From NCBI GenBank assembly GCA_963804825.1, contig CAWDRV010000003.1:62001-126000 (forward strand): 64,000 nt of DNA, written 5' to 3'. The translations under genes and the position numbers were made by a program. Shown piece by piece: positions 37,360-47,346 of the stretch. A model generated the notes under the pieces. That model worked only from the letters and a program-made list of their open reading frames with translations, was not told where the DNA came from and did no database searches. Source of the stretch: JBKQVT01 sp963804825 (GTDB lineage Bacteria; Planctomycetota; Planctomycetia; Pirellulales; Thermoguttaceae). The first letter of the stretch is position 1; each line of letters begins with the position of its first letter.

Positions 37360-40300
37360 ATGGCGGGTCCATTTTTCGTGCCCCGTCGGGCGTGGCTGCT
37401 GGTGCTGGGTGGTCTTTGGGGGTGTGTCGGCCTGTCGGAGCGGGCGATGGGGCAGATGAACCAGCGGTCCTACCCCAGCCAGGGCTATTATGTCGCCTTC
37501 AACGATTTCTACGACGGCGACTACGACAATGCCCTCAAACGGTTCGTCATCGAGGGCAAAGGGGGCATCAAGTCGGGGGCGTTGCAGTCGCGCTGGATCG
37601 ACTCGATCTGCTACGAGACGATGATCGGCGAATGTTACTACGAGATGGGCCATTTGAACGAGGCCCTGGAGTGCTACACCAACGCCGTGCAACTGGCGGT
37701 GGCCTTTCCCGACTGGATGATGCGCGTGTCGTTTCCGGCGATTCGGCCGGCGGGGGCTTCGGTGCGGCGGGGGGTTCCCTGGGGCGCCAGCACGCGGGGG
37801 GCGAAACCGGGCCTCTTTCCCCAAACGATGCTGATCTCGCAGGGGCAGGTCGACATTACCCAGCAATTGCAGCAGGGCGGCGTGGTCACGATGCCTTCGC
37901 TGCTTCCCATCGACGTGCAGGAGATCGTGCGCTGCACGACGTTGGCCATCCGGCGGCGGACGAAGCTGTTGGGACCGCTGGCCTCGCGCGATCCGTTGTT
38001 CCAGGAGTTGAGGACCAAGTTGCAAGGCCGCGTCGGGCCGCCCAACCACTGGTCGGAGGCGTGGGTGGGCGTGGAACTGGGCACGGCGCTGGCGGCCACG
38101 GGACGCGAGGGCCAGGCCGTCATGCTCTTGCAGCGATCGGTGGTGGCCGGCGGCGAGTTCGACCACCCCTTGACCGGCGTCGCGCTGTTCGAGTTGGGAC
38201 GCCTGGCGATGATTCGCCGGCGAGTACAAGCTCGCGCAGAACTATTTCCTCGAGGCCTCGTACTCCGCCGCGTACTATCCGATGTGGCGTCCCGACGTCA
38301 GCCTCTTGGAAGAATGCTTCCGTTACGGCCAGATGGCGCACCTGATGGCCAATCGCGGGGGAATGTATCCGCCCCTGGCCACGGCCGTCCCCTGGTCGGA
38401 GGCCAATCATTTCCGGCAGTTGCAGGTCTCGCTGCTGTTGTTCGGCGCGGAGAATTGCGTCGTGCTGGGAGAGCCGAACCAGGCGGCCCTCCTGCTGGAC
38501 AAAGCCCGCGTCAGCATCGGCCGGCGCACCATGGGGGCCGGCAAGATCGGCGCACGGCGGAACTTCCTCACCGGGACGGTCCTGTTCCAGCAGAAGAAGG
38601 TCGCCGACGGCGATGCGGCGATCAAGGCGGCCATGAACTACATGCAGCACGGCTCGCTCTGGCTCTTCCAAATCTTGCTGGCCGACAGCATGGCCACCAG
38701 CAAAGTCACGACGCGTGACGCGATGGACGATTTACCAGGACGTGCTGCACGACCCGCAGCCCGCCGATTGGGCCTCCGACCCGATGGAATCGTTGGCCGT
38801 GCTGGTCACGCCGCATCCGCTGCCGTACGAGCATTGGTTCAAGGCGGCCTTGGCGCAAGGACCCGGGGCCGGCCATCGAGATCAGCGACCGCATGAAGCG
38901 GCACCGCTTCTTCACCTCGCTGCCCTACGGCGGGCGGCTGGAATCGCTGCGCTGGGTCTTGGAAGCCCCCGACGAACGCGCTCGACAAGGCGAGCAAGCT
39001 GCACCGCCAGGACCTCTTGACCCGCTACCCGGCCTACAAGGAGCTTCGCCAGCAGGCCCATGCCCTGCGCGACCGGTTGATGGCCACGCCGCTGGCCACC
39101 GAGGACCGCGAGCCTTCCAAGGACGCAGATCCAGGAACTGGCCCAACTGTCGGCCGTCAGCCAGCATCAGGAGGTCATCCTGCGGGAGATGGCGGTCCGC
39201 CGGGAGCCGGCCGGGCTGATCTTCCCGCCCCTGCGACCCACCGCCGACATCCAGAAATCGCTCCCCAAGGGACACGCCCTGTTGATCTTCGTGGCGACCA
39301 GCGATTCGACGATCTACGGATTCCTCTTGAATTCCGAACGCTATCAGCAATGGGCGCTCGGCCCGCCCGCCACGCTGAAGCGGCAACTGGTCGCCCTGTT
39401 GCGCGACATGGGCAATTCCCATCAGATGCACGAACTGGCCCTCAAGGACTTGCAGGACGCCAAGTGGAAACAGGCCGGCAAGGAGATTCACGATTTCCTC
39501 TTGAAAGGCGCGCGGGCCGACCTGAAGTTCGACGAGCTGACCATCGTGCCCGACGGCGTGCTCTGGTATCTGCCGTTCGAGGCCTTGCCGATCAGCGTCG
39601 GCGGGCAATCGCAGCCCTTGATTTCCTGCGTTCGCGTGCGTTACGCCCCCACCGCGTCGCTGGCGAATTCGCCCGACCAGGCGCCGGGCCGCGGCGCCGT
39701 CGACAGCACGGCGGTCGCCCTCGGACGGCTCTATCCGCGCGAAGACCCCGCGGTGCCCCGCGCCGCCTTCCGCCGGCTGGCCGAGGTCCTGCCGGGAACG
39801 GCGGCGCTGCGCTCGCCGCTGCCGGCGCCGTCGGCCGTCTATGCCAAGCTCCTGCGCCGCTTGATCGTCCTGGACGACCTCGCCATCAACGCGGAAGCCG
39901 GGCCCTACGCCTGGTCCCCCTTGCCCCTGGACCGCGCAAAGGCCGGCGGAACCCTGGGCGACTGGCTCTCGCTCCCCTGGGGAGGCCCCGATCAAATCAT
40001 CCTCCCCGGCTACCACACCGTCGCCGAGGATTCGCTCGGCGCGGTGAAGCATGGGAATCACGCGACGGCCGCCGTCGCCGAACCGGGCAGGGAAATCTTC
40101 CTCTCGGTCTGCGGGCTGATGGCCAGCGGCGCGCGGACCATCCTCGTGAGCCGCTGGCGGACCGGCGGACAGACCAGCTACGACCTGGTGCGCGAGTTCG
40201 CCCAGGAGTTGCCGCACACCACGCCCGCCGACGCCTGGCAACGCGCCGTCCTCGTGGTGAACGACACGCGGCTGAATCCCGAGGCCGAGCCGCGGATGAA

Positions 40301-40472
40301 GAAAGAGACGGTCGAGGAGCCGCCCAAGGCGGACCATCCGTTCTTTTGGGCCGGCTACATGTTGATTGATCCGGGCAGTCCCGCGCCCGCGGAAAACATC
40401 GCCCCGCCGGTCATCAACCGTCTGAAACCGATCCAGCCCGCGGGCAAGCCGAATCCGCCCAAGAAGCCCTGA
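37360..40472 (+). CDS. TPR-CHAT cysteine protease (five frameshifts)
   Basis: A protein of about 1,030 residues. It starts at ATG 37360 after AAGGAG, with a signal-like stretch (RAWLLVLGGLWGCVGLSERA). Residues to about 600 are TPR-type helical repeats (for example IGECYYEMGHLNEALECYTN). The C-terminal domain is a CHAT caspase-like protease: the conserved strand TIVPDGVLWYLPFEAL, catalytic His in IILPGYHTVAEDSL and catalytic Cys in FLSVCGLMASGARTILVSRW. Frames change near 38220, 38713, 38860, 38975 and 39122, yet every segment continues the TPR or linker sequence. Such dense breaks in about 900 bases suggest poor local sequence rather than decay. CHAT proteases are processed effectors or regulators; the target is unknown. 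Confidence 0.8.
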
Positions 40473-40504
40473 CCGCCGGCTCTCCGGCACATGGCCGCGA
40501 CAGC

Positions 40505-40840
40505 CCTCTCACGCAAAGGCGCTAAGGCGCAAAGCCGCAAAGTGAGAGGAGATGGTGGGTGAATCGACGGCGGGTGAGATAGTCCGACCTTTTCCCTCTT
40601 CTTTTCCGCGCTCCGCCTTTGCGTCTTCGCGCCTTTGCGTGGAATCCTCATACCACGGACCTTCCGCATTCCGATCCGGAGGCTAACGCCTCCGGCTCAC
40701 GTCCGCCTTCCGATCCGGAGGCTAACGCCTCCGGCTCACGTCCGCCTTCCGATCCGGAGGCTAACGTCTCCGGCTCACCTCCGCCTTCCCCCTTCCGCCC
40801 TCCGCCTTCCGCCTTTCTTCCAGGGGACTGTCCCCTCCGC
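40505..40840. repeat. Repeat block: GGCGCAAAGCCGC inverted pair and three 39-bp spaced GGAGGCTAACGCCTCC palindromes
   Basis: The segment opens with GCGCTAAGGCGCAAAGCCGC (about 40512) and its rough complement (about 40612-40642). Palindromes follow at 40673, 40712 and 40751, spaced exactly 39 bases, then CCTTCCGCC units (40785-40818) and a GGGGACTGTCCCC core (40822-40837). Confidence 0.92.
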
Positions 40841-40857
40841 CGGCGATGGCTTATAAT
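40822..40857 (+). promoter_or_regulatory. Palindrome plus TATAAT box ahead of the TPR gene
   Basis: A consensus -10 box TATAAT (40852-40857) lies 39 bases before ATG 40896. Where the -35 box would be, there is a GGGGACTGTCCCC palindrome of the dispersed repeat family. The palindrome may therefore overlap the promoter and act as a binding site, or the promoter may rely on the -10 box only. Confidence 0.45.
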
Positions 40858-40895
40858 ACCCAAGTTCCCATTCTTCAGGTCAGGAGTTGTCTGCC

Positions 40896-42446
40896 ATGAG
40901 ACGTTTGCTTGGTATTTGGATCGCCGCGCTGGTTTTGGCCGGCACGCTGTTGGCCCCCGCGGCCCGGGCCGAAAACGAAGGACAGGCCGATCTGGACAAG
41001 GCGACCCAGTTGAAAATGGGCGCCAATACGCTCGGCGAACTGACCGAAGTCATCCGGCTGACCGAGAGCGCGCTGCAGAAAGGGCTCGCCAAGGACAGCC
41101 GTGCCTACGCCCAAGGGCTGCTGGCTTCGTCGCTCATTCAGCGCGGCACGTCCACGGCGGCGGCGATCACCGGCCCGAACGGCCCGGATGAGCACTGGCA
41201 GGAATACCGCAAGCTGGCCTTGGCCGACCTGGAGAAGGGAATCACCCTCGATCCGAAACAGCCCCAGGCCCTGCTGTTGATCGCCAAGCTCAACTTGTCG
41301 TTGCCCGGAGGCGACGCCAAGCGCGGCCGCCAATCGTTGGACGAGGCGATCAAGCTCGGCGCCGACGAGCCGCCGTTGCAGGCCGAGGCGCTGACGCTGC
41401 GGGCCGGCATCCGCAAGGACGTGAAGGAGCGGTTGGCCGATCTCGACGAGGCGGTCCGCGTGATGCCGACGTACGCGGCCGCTTTCCGTTCCCGCGGGGC
41501 GATCCGCGGCGCCGCCGGCCAACTCGCCCCCGCGCTGGAAGACTTCAACCGCGTCGTCGAACTGGAACCGAAAAACCCGGCCGGCTATGAGGGCAAGGCG
41601 CTGGTGCTGGTGAAGATGAAGAAGAACGACGAGGCCCTGGCCGCGCTCGACAAGGCCATCGCGCTGTCGCACGACACGGTCCCTCTGCTGGTGGAGAAGG
41701 CCCGCATCTACGGATTCCAGGGCAACATGAAGGCCGCCCTGGCGGAATTGGACAAGGCCAACGCCGCCGCGCCCAACAGCTTGGGAGTGTTGATGCTCCG
41801 GGCCAACGTCCTCCAGGAATTGGGCGAGAAGCAAAAGGCGGTGGCCGACGTGGACAACGCGCTGGCAAAGCTCCGCCAGCAAGGCCCCGCGGACGAGGAG
41901 GCCCTGCTGATGGTGGCCACGCTCTACCAGACGCTGAAGGAATACGACAAGGCCATTGACATCTATTCCGATATTCTCCGCGAGCATCCCGACCATTGGA
42001 AATGTCTCCGCGACCGCGGCGACGCCCTGCTGAGCGTGGGAAAACGCGCCGAAGCCGTCGCCGACCTCGACAGGGCGGTGGCCAAGCAACCCAAGGACCC
42101 GACCACGCTGAACAACCTCGCCTGGCTGCTGGCCACCGCGCCGGAGGACAAGCTCCGCGACGGCCGCCGGGCCGTGACCTTGGCCACCGAAGCCTGCCGG
42201 CTGACCGACTACCAGGCGGACTTCATCCTCAGCACGCTGGCCGCCGCTTGTGCCGAGGCCGGCGACTTCCCCAACGCCCAAAAGTGGTCGAGCAAGGCCC
42301 TCGAGGTCGGCGAGAAGAGCCACTCGGAGTACGTCGATTCGCTCAAGAAGGAGTTGGCCAGTTACCAGGCCGGCAAGCCCTGGCGCGAGTCGCTTCCCAA
42401 TGCGGAAGAGAAGACCAAGCCGAAGAAAGAGGACCAGAAAAAGTAG
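40896..42446 (+). CDS. Secreted TPR-repeat protein
   Basis: A 516-residue protein. A Sec signal (LLGIWIAALVLAGTLLAPA ending ARAEN) is followed by about ten TPR motifs, for example DEALAALDKAIALSHDTVPL, AALAELDKANAAAPNSLGVL and YDKAIDIYSDILREHPDHW. The C-terminus is a charged Lys/Glu tail (EKTKPKKEDQKK). TPR arrays are protein-binding scaffolds; partners are unknown. It lies downstream of the TPR-CHAT gene but has its own -10 box. The start is ATG 40896; TTG 40887 is possible. The stop is followed immediately by a repeat element. Confidence 0.88.
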   Translation: MRRLLGIWIAALVLAGTLLAPAARAENEGQADLDKATQLKMGANTLGELTEVIRLTESALQKGLAKDSRAYAQGLLASSLIQRGTSTAAAITGPNGPDEHWQEYRKLALADLEKGITLDPKQPQALLLIAKLNLSLPGGDAKRGRQSLDEAIKLGADEPPLQAEALTLRAGIRKDVKERLADLDEAVRVMPTYAAAFRSRGAIRGAAGQLAPALEDFNRVVELEPKNPAGYEGKALVLVKMKKNDEALAALDKAIALSHDTVPLLVEKARIYGFQGNMKAALAELDKANAAAPNSLGVLMLRANVLQELGEKQKAVADVDNALAKLRQQGPADEEALLMVATLYQTLKEYDKAIDIYSDILREHPDHWKCLRDRGDALLSVGKRAEAVADLDRAVAKQPKDPTTLNNLAWLLATAPEDKLRDGRRAVTLATEACRLTDYQADFILSTLAAACAEAGDFPNAQKWSSKALEVGEKSHSEYVDSLKKELASYQAGKPWRESLPNAEEKTKPKKEDQKK

Positions 42447-42657
42447 TTTCTGTTGCGGAAATGCGGGAAATTGGTAGGGTGGGTCGAGGGGCACCATGCA
42501 AAGCATGGTCCCGAGACCCACCAAAATCCGCGAGAAACTCATGGTGGGACTTCGCTCCGCTCGTCCCACCCTACGAGCTCGAAAAAGTAGAAGTAGGTCA
42601 GCACTTGCGAAGGGGACAGTCCCATTTTCGTCGGACGAAAATTGGGACAGTCCCCCC
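42447..42657. repeat. GTAGGGTGGGTCGAG hairpin plus 46-bp GGGGACAGTCCC palindrome
   Basis: The first element starts directly after the TPR stop with TTTCTGTTGCGG and forms a hairpin with arms about 42474-42490 and 42560-42576. The second (42610-42655) is identical to 6319-6364. Together they fill the gap to rtcB. Confidence 0.9.
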
Positions 42658-42695
42658 GTTGTATCTTCGCCAATCCTTACGTGGCCGAGGGAGCC

Positions 42696-44159
42696 ATGAC
42701 CAAACAAGGATATGCCGGTCCGCTGGAACAAATCGACGCCTGCCTCTGGCGGATTCCCAAAGACTACAAGATCGGGATGCGGGTCGAAGGGCGGATCTTC
42801 GCCGACGAACGGCTGATCGAACAGATTCGCCACGACCAGGCGCCCGAGCAAGTGGCCAACGTGGCCACGCTGCCGGGCATCCAGATGGCCAGCCTTGCCA
42901 TGCCCGACATCCATTGGGGATACGGCTTCTGCATCGGCGGCGTGTGCGCGACCGATCCGGCCGAAGGGGGCGTGGTTTCGCCCGGCGGGGTCGGCTACGA
43001 CATCAATTGCGGCGTCCGCCTGGTGCGGACGAACCTGTCGCGCGGCGAGGTCCAGGCGCGCATGCAGCCGCTGATGGACGCCCTGTTCCGGCAGATTCCG
43101 GCGGGGGTCGGCCGCGGCGGCCCCTACCTCTTCGATCGCAAGGAATTGCGGCGGCTGTTGGCCGAAGGCTGCCGCTACCTGAAAACCCGCGGCTGGGCCA
43201 CCCCCGGCGACCTCGACCACACCGAGGCCGGCGGCTGCCTGCCCGGGGCCGAGCCCGACATGGTCAGCCCGCGGGCCCTCGAGCGCGGCGGCGATCAATG
43301 CGGAACGCTCGGCTCCGGAAACCACTTCCTCGAAATCCAAGTGGTCGAGGAAGTGCTCGACCAGCCGGCCGCCCGGGCCATGGGATTGCAGCCCGACCAG
43401 GTCTGCGTGATGATCCATTCGGGCTCGCGGGGCTTGGGCTACCAGGTGTGCGACGACGCCTTGCACATGCTCCGCGGCGTGCCGGCCAAGTACGGCATCG
43501 AGCTTCCCGACCGCCAACTGGCCTGTGCCCCCGTCCATAGCCCGGAAGGGCAAAAGTACCTGGGCGCGATGCGTGCGGCGGCCAATTTCGCCTGGGCCAA
43601 CCGGCAGTTGCTCATGTGGCAGGCCCGCGAGGCCTTCGCCGCCTTCTTCGGCCGCAGTTGGGAATCGTTGCAGATGAACCTGGTCTACGACGTGGCCCAC
43701 AATATCGCCAAGCTGGAAAACCACGAGATCGCCGGCCAGGTGAAGCAGGTGTGCGTGCATCGCAAGGGAGCGACGCGGGCCTTCCCCGCCGGACACCCCG
43801 AACTGCCCGAGGCTTACCGCCACATCGGCCAGCCGGTGATTATCCCGGGCGACATGGGCCGGGCCAGTTGGGTGCTGCTGGGGTTGCCCGGCAGCATGGA
43901 GCGGGCCTTCGGCACGGTCTGCCACGGGGCGGGCCGGGTGATGAGCCGCACCGCCGCGATCCAAAACGCCCAAGGCCGCCGCATCGACCGCGAGCTGGCC
44001 GAGCAGGGCGTCCTCGCCCGCTGCCGAAGTTGGAAGGGGCTGGCCGAGGAACAGCCCGCGGCGTATAAAGATGTCGATGTCGTCGTCGACGTGGTCCAGC
44101 GCGCCGGGCTGGCCCGCAAGGTCGCACGCCTGCGGCCCATCGGCGTGGTCAAAGGCTGA
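42696..44159 (+). CDS. rtcB: RNA-splicing ligase RtcB
   Basis: A 487-residue RtcB, the GTP- and Mn-dependent ligase that joins 2',3'-cyclic-phosphate or 3'-phosphate ends to 5'-OH RNA ends. Metal-site motifs are present: GGVGYDINCGVRL with the bridging Cys, GSGNHFLEIQ and VMIHSGSRGLG. The GMP-accepting histidine is in GTVCHGAGRVMSR. The length is normal for the roughly 480-residue form. The start is ATG 42696. No RtcA or archease gene is adjacent. Repeats precede it. Confidence 0.96.
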   Translation: MTKQGYAGPLEQIDACLWRIPKDYKIGMRVEGRIFADERLIEQIRHDQAPEQVANVATLPGIQMASLAMPDIHWGYGFCIGGVCATDPAEGGVVSPGGVGYDINCGVRLVRTNLSRGEVQARMQPLMDALFRQIPAGVGRGGPYLFDRKELRRLLAEGCRYLKTRGWATPGDLDHTEAGGCLPGAEPDMVSPRALERGGDQCGTLGSGNHFLEIQVVEEVLDQPAARAMGLQPDQVCVMIHSGSRGLGYQVCDDALHMLRGVPAKYGIELPDRQLACAPVHSPEGQKYLGAMRAAANFAWANRQLLMWQAREAFAAFFGRSWESLQMNLVYDVAHNIAKLENHEIAGQVKQVCVHRKGATRAFPAGHPELPEAYRHIGQPVIIPGDMGRASWVLLGLPGSMERAFGTVCHGAGRVMSRTAAIQNAQGRRIDRELAEQGVLARCRSWKGLAEEQPAAYKDVDVVVDVVQRAGLARKVARLRPIGVVKG

Positions 44160-44173
44160 GGAAGAAAGGCAGA

Positions 44174-44205
44174 GGTGAGCCGGAGGCGTCAGCCTCCGGA
44201 TTAGA
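44174..44205. repeat. GGAGGCGTCAGCCTCC palindrome
   Basis: A single copy of the widespread palindrome, about 15 bases after the rtcB stop. Confidence 0.88.
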
Positions 44206-44291
44206 GGGGCGGAAGGAAAGCGAGCCGCGAACAGCGGCGAAGGAACGTTCCTTTTGCTCTTTTCACCTTTGCAAATCAAGGAGTCCCTTGG

Positions 44292-44897
44292 ATGAAACAT
44301 TCATCGCCGTGTGGTATGCTTTGGTGTGTCGCTATTTTCTCGTCGCTCATTTTAGGGGTGGCGGCGTCGGGTTGTCAGTCCCGTCAACTTGACCCCGCCG
44401 TAAAAGGAGGAAAGAAGTCGATGAGCATCAAAATCACGAGTTCGGCGTTCAAAGACGGCGAGCAGATTCCCAAGAAGTACACGGGCGAAGGGGATGACGT
44501 TTCGCCGCCGCTTTCCTGGTCCGATTTGCCCGAGGGGACCCAGGAACTGGTGCTGATCTGCGACGACCCGGACGCCCCGAAGGAAACGTGGGTGCATTGG
44601 GTCATCTACAAGCTCCCCGCCAATCTCACCGGCTTGCCCGAGGGCATTCCCCGGCAGCCGCGGCTGAAAAACCCGCCCGGGGCCTTGCAGGGACGAAACT
44701 CCTGGCCCAAGGACAACATCGGCTATCGGGGGCCGCTGCCGCCGCCCGGTCACGGCGTCCATCATTATCACTTCAAGCTCTACGCCCTGGAGGCCAAATT
44801 GGTCATCGAGCCTGGCCAAGACGAGAGCACCGTCCTTCGGGAGTTCGAAGAGCACGTGCTGGGCAAGGGCGATCTGGTAGGCACCTACCAGCGGTAG
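44292..44897 (+). CDS. PEBP/YbhB-family lipoprotein
   Basis: A 201-residue protein. The N-terminus WCVAIFSSLILGVAASGC is a lipoprotein signal with a lipobox Cys near residue 28. The rest is a full Raf-kinase-inhibitor-like (PEBP, YbhB/YbcL) domain: ITSSAFKDGEQIPKKYTGEG, SWSDLPEGTQELVLICDDPD, WVHWVIYKLPANLTGLPEG, and GYRGPLPPPGHGVHHYHFKL with the ligand-pocket segment. These proteins bind anionic ligands; their bacterial role is unknown. An internal ATG (MSIKITSSAF) would give a cytoplasmic form, but the lipobox supports the longer start. Confidence 0.9.
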   Translation: MKHSSPCGMLWCVAIFSSLILGVAASGCQSRQLDPAVKGGKKSMSIKITSSAFKDGEQIPKKYTGEGDDVSPPLSWSDLPEGTQELVLICDDPDAPKETWVHWVIYKLPANLTGLPEGIPRQPRLKNPPGALQGRNSWPKDNIGYRGPLPPPGHGVHHYHFKLYALEAKLVIEPGQDESTVLREFEEHVLGKGDLVGTYQR

Positions 44898-44899
44898 AA

Positions 44900-44985
44900 G
44901 CATAAGGATGAAGGATGAAGGATCAAGGATGACCGGGCCGGTTTGTGCCACGCATCCTTCATCCTTTATCCTTCATCCTTGGGTC
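44900..44985. repeat. AAGGATGAAGGATGAAGGATC array and its inverse
   Basis: Direct AAGGATGA units (about 44903-44930) are followed by the reverse complement (CATCCTTCATCC, about 44953-44982), forming an inverted pair between the PEBP and DUF434 genes. Confidence 0.85.
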
Positions 44986-44989
44986 TGTC

Positions 44990-45711
44990 ATGCCCGACCT
45001 GAGAAGACATCGCGGGCCGCACCCGGAAGATGTCCGCTTGTTCGCCCCCGCCGTCGCGCCGACGCTGCGGCAAGCGACGGCAGAGCTGGGCTGGCTGCTC
45101 AGCCGCGGTTATCCCCGCGATTCGTCGTTGAAACTGGTGGGCGATCGCCATGCGCTGGTGTCGCGGCAGCGGATCGCCGTTGGGCGATGCGCGTCGAGCG
45201 AACAGGACGCCGCCCGCCGGCGCGAGTGCCAGGCCGAGGCCGCGGCCCTGGCGGGCCGCCCGCTGTGGCTGGACGGCTATAACGTGCTGACGACCGTCGA
45301 GGCCGCCCTGTCCGGCGGCGTCGTCCTGCAGGCCCGCGACGGCGCCTACCGCGACATGGCCGGTATGCACGGCAGCTACCGCAAGGTCGCCGAGACCCAG
45401 CCGGCCTTGGAGCGGATCGGCCGCACCCTGGCCGAACTGGGCGTGACCGAGGGTTGCTGGTATCTCGACCGGCCGGTCTCCAACAGCGGACGGTTGAAGG
45501 GGATCATGGACTCGCTGGCTGCCGCGCACGGCTGGCGCTGGCGCGTCGAGCTGGTCGGCGACCCCGACAGCCTGTTGGCCGCGGCGGACCAGATCGTGGC
45601 CACGGCCGACAGCGCCATTCTCGACCGCGGTCCGTCGTGGTTCAACTTGCGCGGACCGTGGTGACCCGCCACGTGCCGGAGGCCTGGGTCCTGGACTTGG
45701 CCGGCGATTGA
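44990..45711 (+). CDS. DUF434 protein (one frameshift at the C-terminus)
   Basis: A cytoplasmic protein of about 240 residues with the DUF434 signature: AELGWLLSRGYPRDSSLKLV, LVGDRHALVSRQRIAV, DGYNVLTTVEAAL and WYLDRPVSNSGRLK. The frame ends at 45664 (FNLRGPW), but adding one G near 45648 gives FNLARTVVTRHVPEAWVLDL, the conserved family C-terminus, ending TGA 45709-45711. The function is unknown; a nucleotide-binding or nuclease-like fold has been proposed for related families. The start is ATG 44990. Confidence 0.83.
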
Positions 45712-45749
45712 ACGCGGCGAATTGCCGGGCATAACTCGACAGGATCGGG

Positions 45750-45755
45750 TATAAT
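45750..45755 (+). promoter_or_regulatory. Putative -10 box (TATAAT) ahead of the C45 hydrolase gene
   Basis: A consensus TATAAT lies 41 bases before ATG 45796. No convincing -35 box is seen at 16-18 bases. An AGGAGG ribosome site lies close to the ATG. Confidence 0.4.
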
Positions 45756-45795
45756 TCGGCAAACGGCAAGTTCTGCCGCTCCAGGAGGTTTTCTT

Positions 45796-46985
45796 ATGCG
45801 TATTGCCGTCCGAATCCTGTCGCCGCTGATCTCGATCTTGCTGCTCTTGCCGGCCGTCGTTTCGGCTGCCGCGCCGGCGGCGGAAAAATCCCCCTTCCAC
45901 GATGCCCGCGCCGAAGGAGGCGAGCTGAAATTCATCCACGGCGTGCCGGTCCTGCTGGTCGTGGGCACGCCGCGGGAAATCGGCCGGCAAAAGGCCGCCC
46001 TGACCGGAGAGGCCGCCAAGGCCATCGCCGACTATCCCCGCAAACTGCTCCGCGCCTTCCACTGCGAACACCGCTGGCCGACGGTCGTGGCCGACGGCCG
46101 GACCCTCTTGAAACAGGCCCCGGCCGACTATCGCGAAGAATTGCAGACGTTCGGCAAGGAACTGGCCGTCGACGCCGACTCCGGCGTCGTCGGCAACACC
46201 ATCATGGACACTTATCGCGGCTGGCTGGGCTGCTCGTCGCTGTTGGTCTCGGCGGAGAAAAGCGCGACCGACGCGCCCTGTTCGGCCACAACCTCGACTT
46301 CTACACGCTCGGGTTCCTCGACAAGTACGGCCTGGTGACCGTCTATCGCCCCCGCGGCAAACGGGCCTTCGTCTCGGTGGGGCTGCCCGGCATGGTCGGC
46401 TGCCTGTCGGGCATGAACGACGCGGGCCTGGCCTTGGCGGTCCACGAGGTGTTTTTCGCCGCCGACGGCTCGAAGTGGCTCAACCTCAAGGCGATGCCCT
46501 ATGCGATGTGCTTCCGCCGCATCCTGGAGGAATGCACGACGATCGGGGAGGCGGAAAAACTGCTCCGCAGCGTGCCGCGGTCGACGATGCTCAACCTGGC
46601 GGTCTGCGATCGGCATGGGATCGCGGTGTTGGAGATCACGCCCAAGAGCGTGGTGCTCCGCCGCGGCCGCGACGGCGTCTGCGCCTGCACGAACCTCTTC
46701 CGCAGCAAGGAACTGGCCGTCTGGACGTGGTCCCGCCGCTACGACGTTTTGATCCAGGCCGCGGCAATGAAGACCATCGGCCTGGACGACGTCGCCCGGA
46801 AGCTCGACGCCGCGAACCAGGGCAAGATGACCATGCAGACGATGATTTTCGAGCCGGGGCCGTTGACGCTGCACCTGTCGTTGGGCCCGCCGCCTTCCTC
46901 GAAGCAACCGCTGCGGGAGTTGGCCCTAAAGCCGCTGTTCGAGATCGAGCAGGCCCACAAAGAGCCGACCAGCCGAGAACGTTAG
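45796..46985 (+). CDS. C45-family autoproteolytic acyltransferase/hydrolase (one frameshift)
   Basis: A secreted protein of about 396 residues. A Sec signal (LISILLLLPAVVSAAAPAA) precedes the C45/AAT-type Ntn-hydrolase fold. The likely catalytic Cys146 is in GWLGCSSLLVS, where the precursor should self-cleave to expose an N-terminal Cys. After the frame break (near 46280, one base lost) come LFGHNLDFYTLG, LPGMVGCLSGMNDAGLAL and MLNLAVCDRHGIAVLEI, all conserved in the family. Relatives include isopenicillin acyltransferase and phospholipase B-like proteins; the substrate here is unknown. A strong AGGAGG precedes ATG 45796. Confidence 0.85.
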
Positions 46986-47346
46986 CGGGTGTCGTCGCGG
47001 TTTGGCGAACATCCGTTGTGCGTCCCGAAGGGACGTTTGAGAATAGCCCAGCAGTTCACTGCTGGGAGGCGAAATCACAAAAACTCCGGTTGATAAGTCC
47101 CGCAGGGACGACTGAATGGTGTGAATTCAGCCGTCCCTCCGGGGCTGACGACAGCGTCGGTCGCCCATTTACCCAGCGATGAATCGCTGGGCTACTATCG
47201 GCCGTCCCTCCGGGACGAATCGGGCGCCGGCCTCTTGCTAAGCGGCGTCGTTGCGGGCAAAATAATTAGTCTCGCGGGGCGGTGTTCGCCCGATGTTTCC
47301 CCCGCGCCGATTCGTATTTGCCCTTGCTCGTAAGGAACTGATTTCC
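46986..47346. other. Gene-free region with CGTCCCGAAGGGACG-type repeats
   Basis: It contains CGTCCCGAAGGGACG (about 47022), AGCCCAGCAGTTCACTGCTGGG (about 47046), CCCGCAGGGACG (about 47098), CGTCCCTCCGGGGCTG (about 47131), an AGCGATGAATCGCTGG hairpin (about 47174) and CGTCCCTCCGGGACG (about 47202). These are small palindromes of two interleaved types. It should also hold the argG promoter, but no clear one is seen. Confidence 0.75.

Noticed and set aside
40673..40777. Possible CRISPR array (regular 39-base period)
   Set aside because: The spacers are near-identical purine/pyrimidine-rich sequence, and the same palindrome is dispersed through the window as single copies.
40875..44300. A 1,141-codon open frame on the minus strand opposite the TPR and rtcB genes
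   Set aside because: It is a shadow of two well-supported plus-strand genes in high-GC DNA, has no family features, and crosses a repeat block and an intergenic gap.
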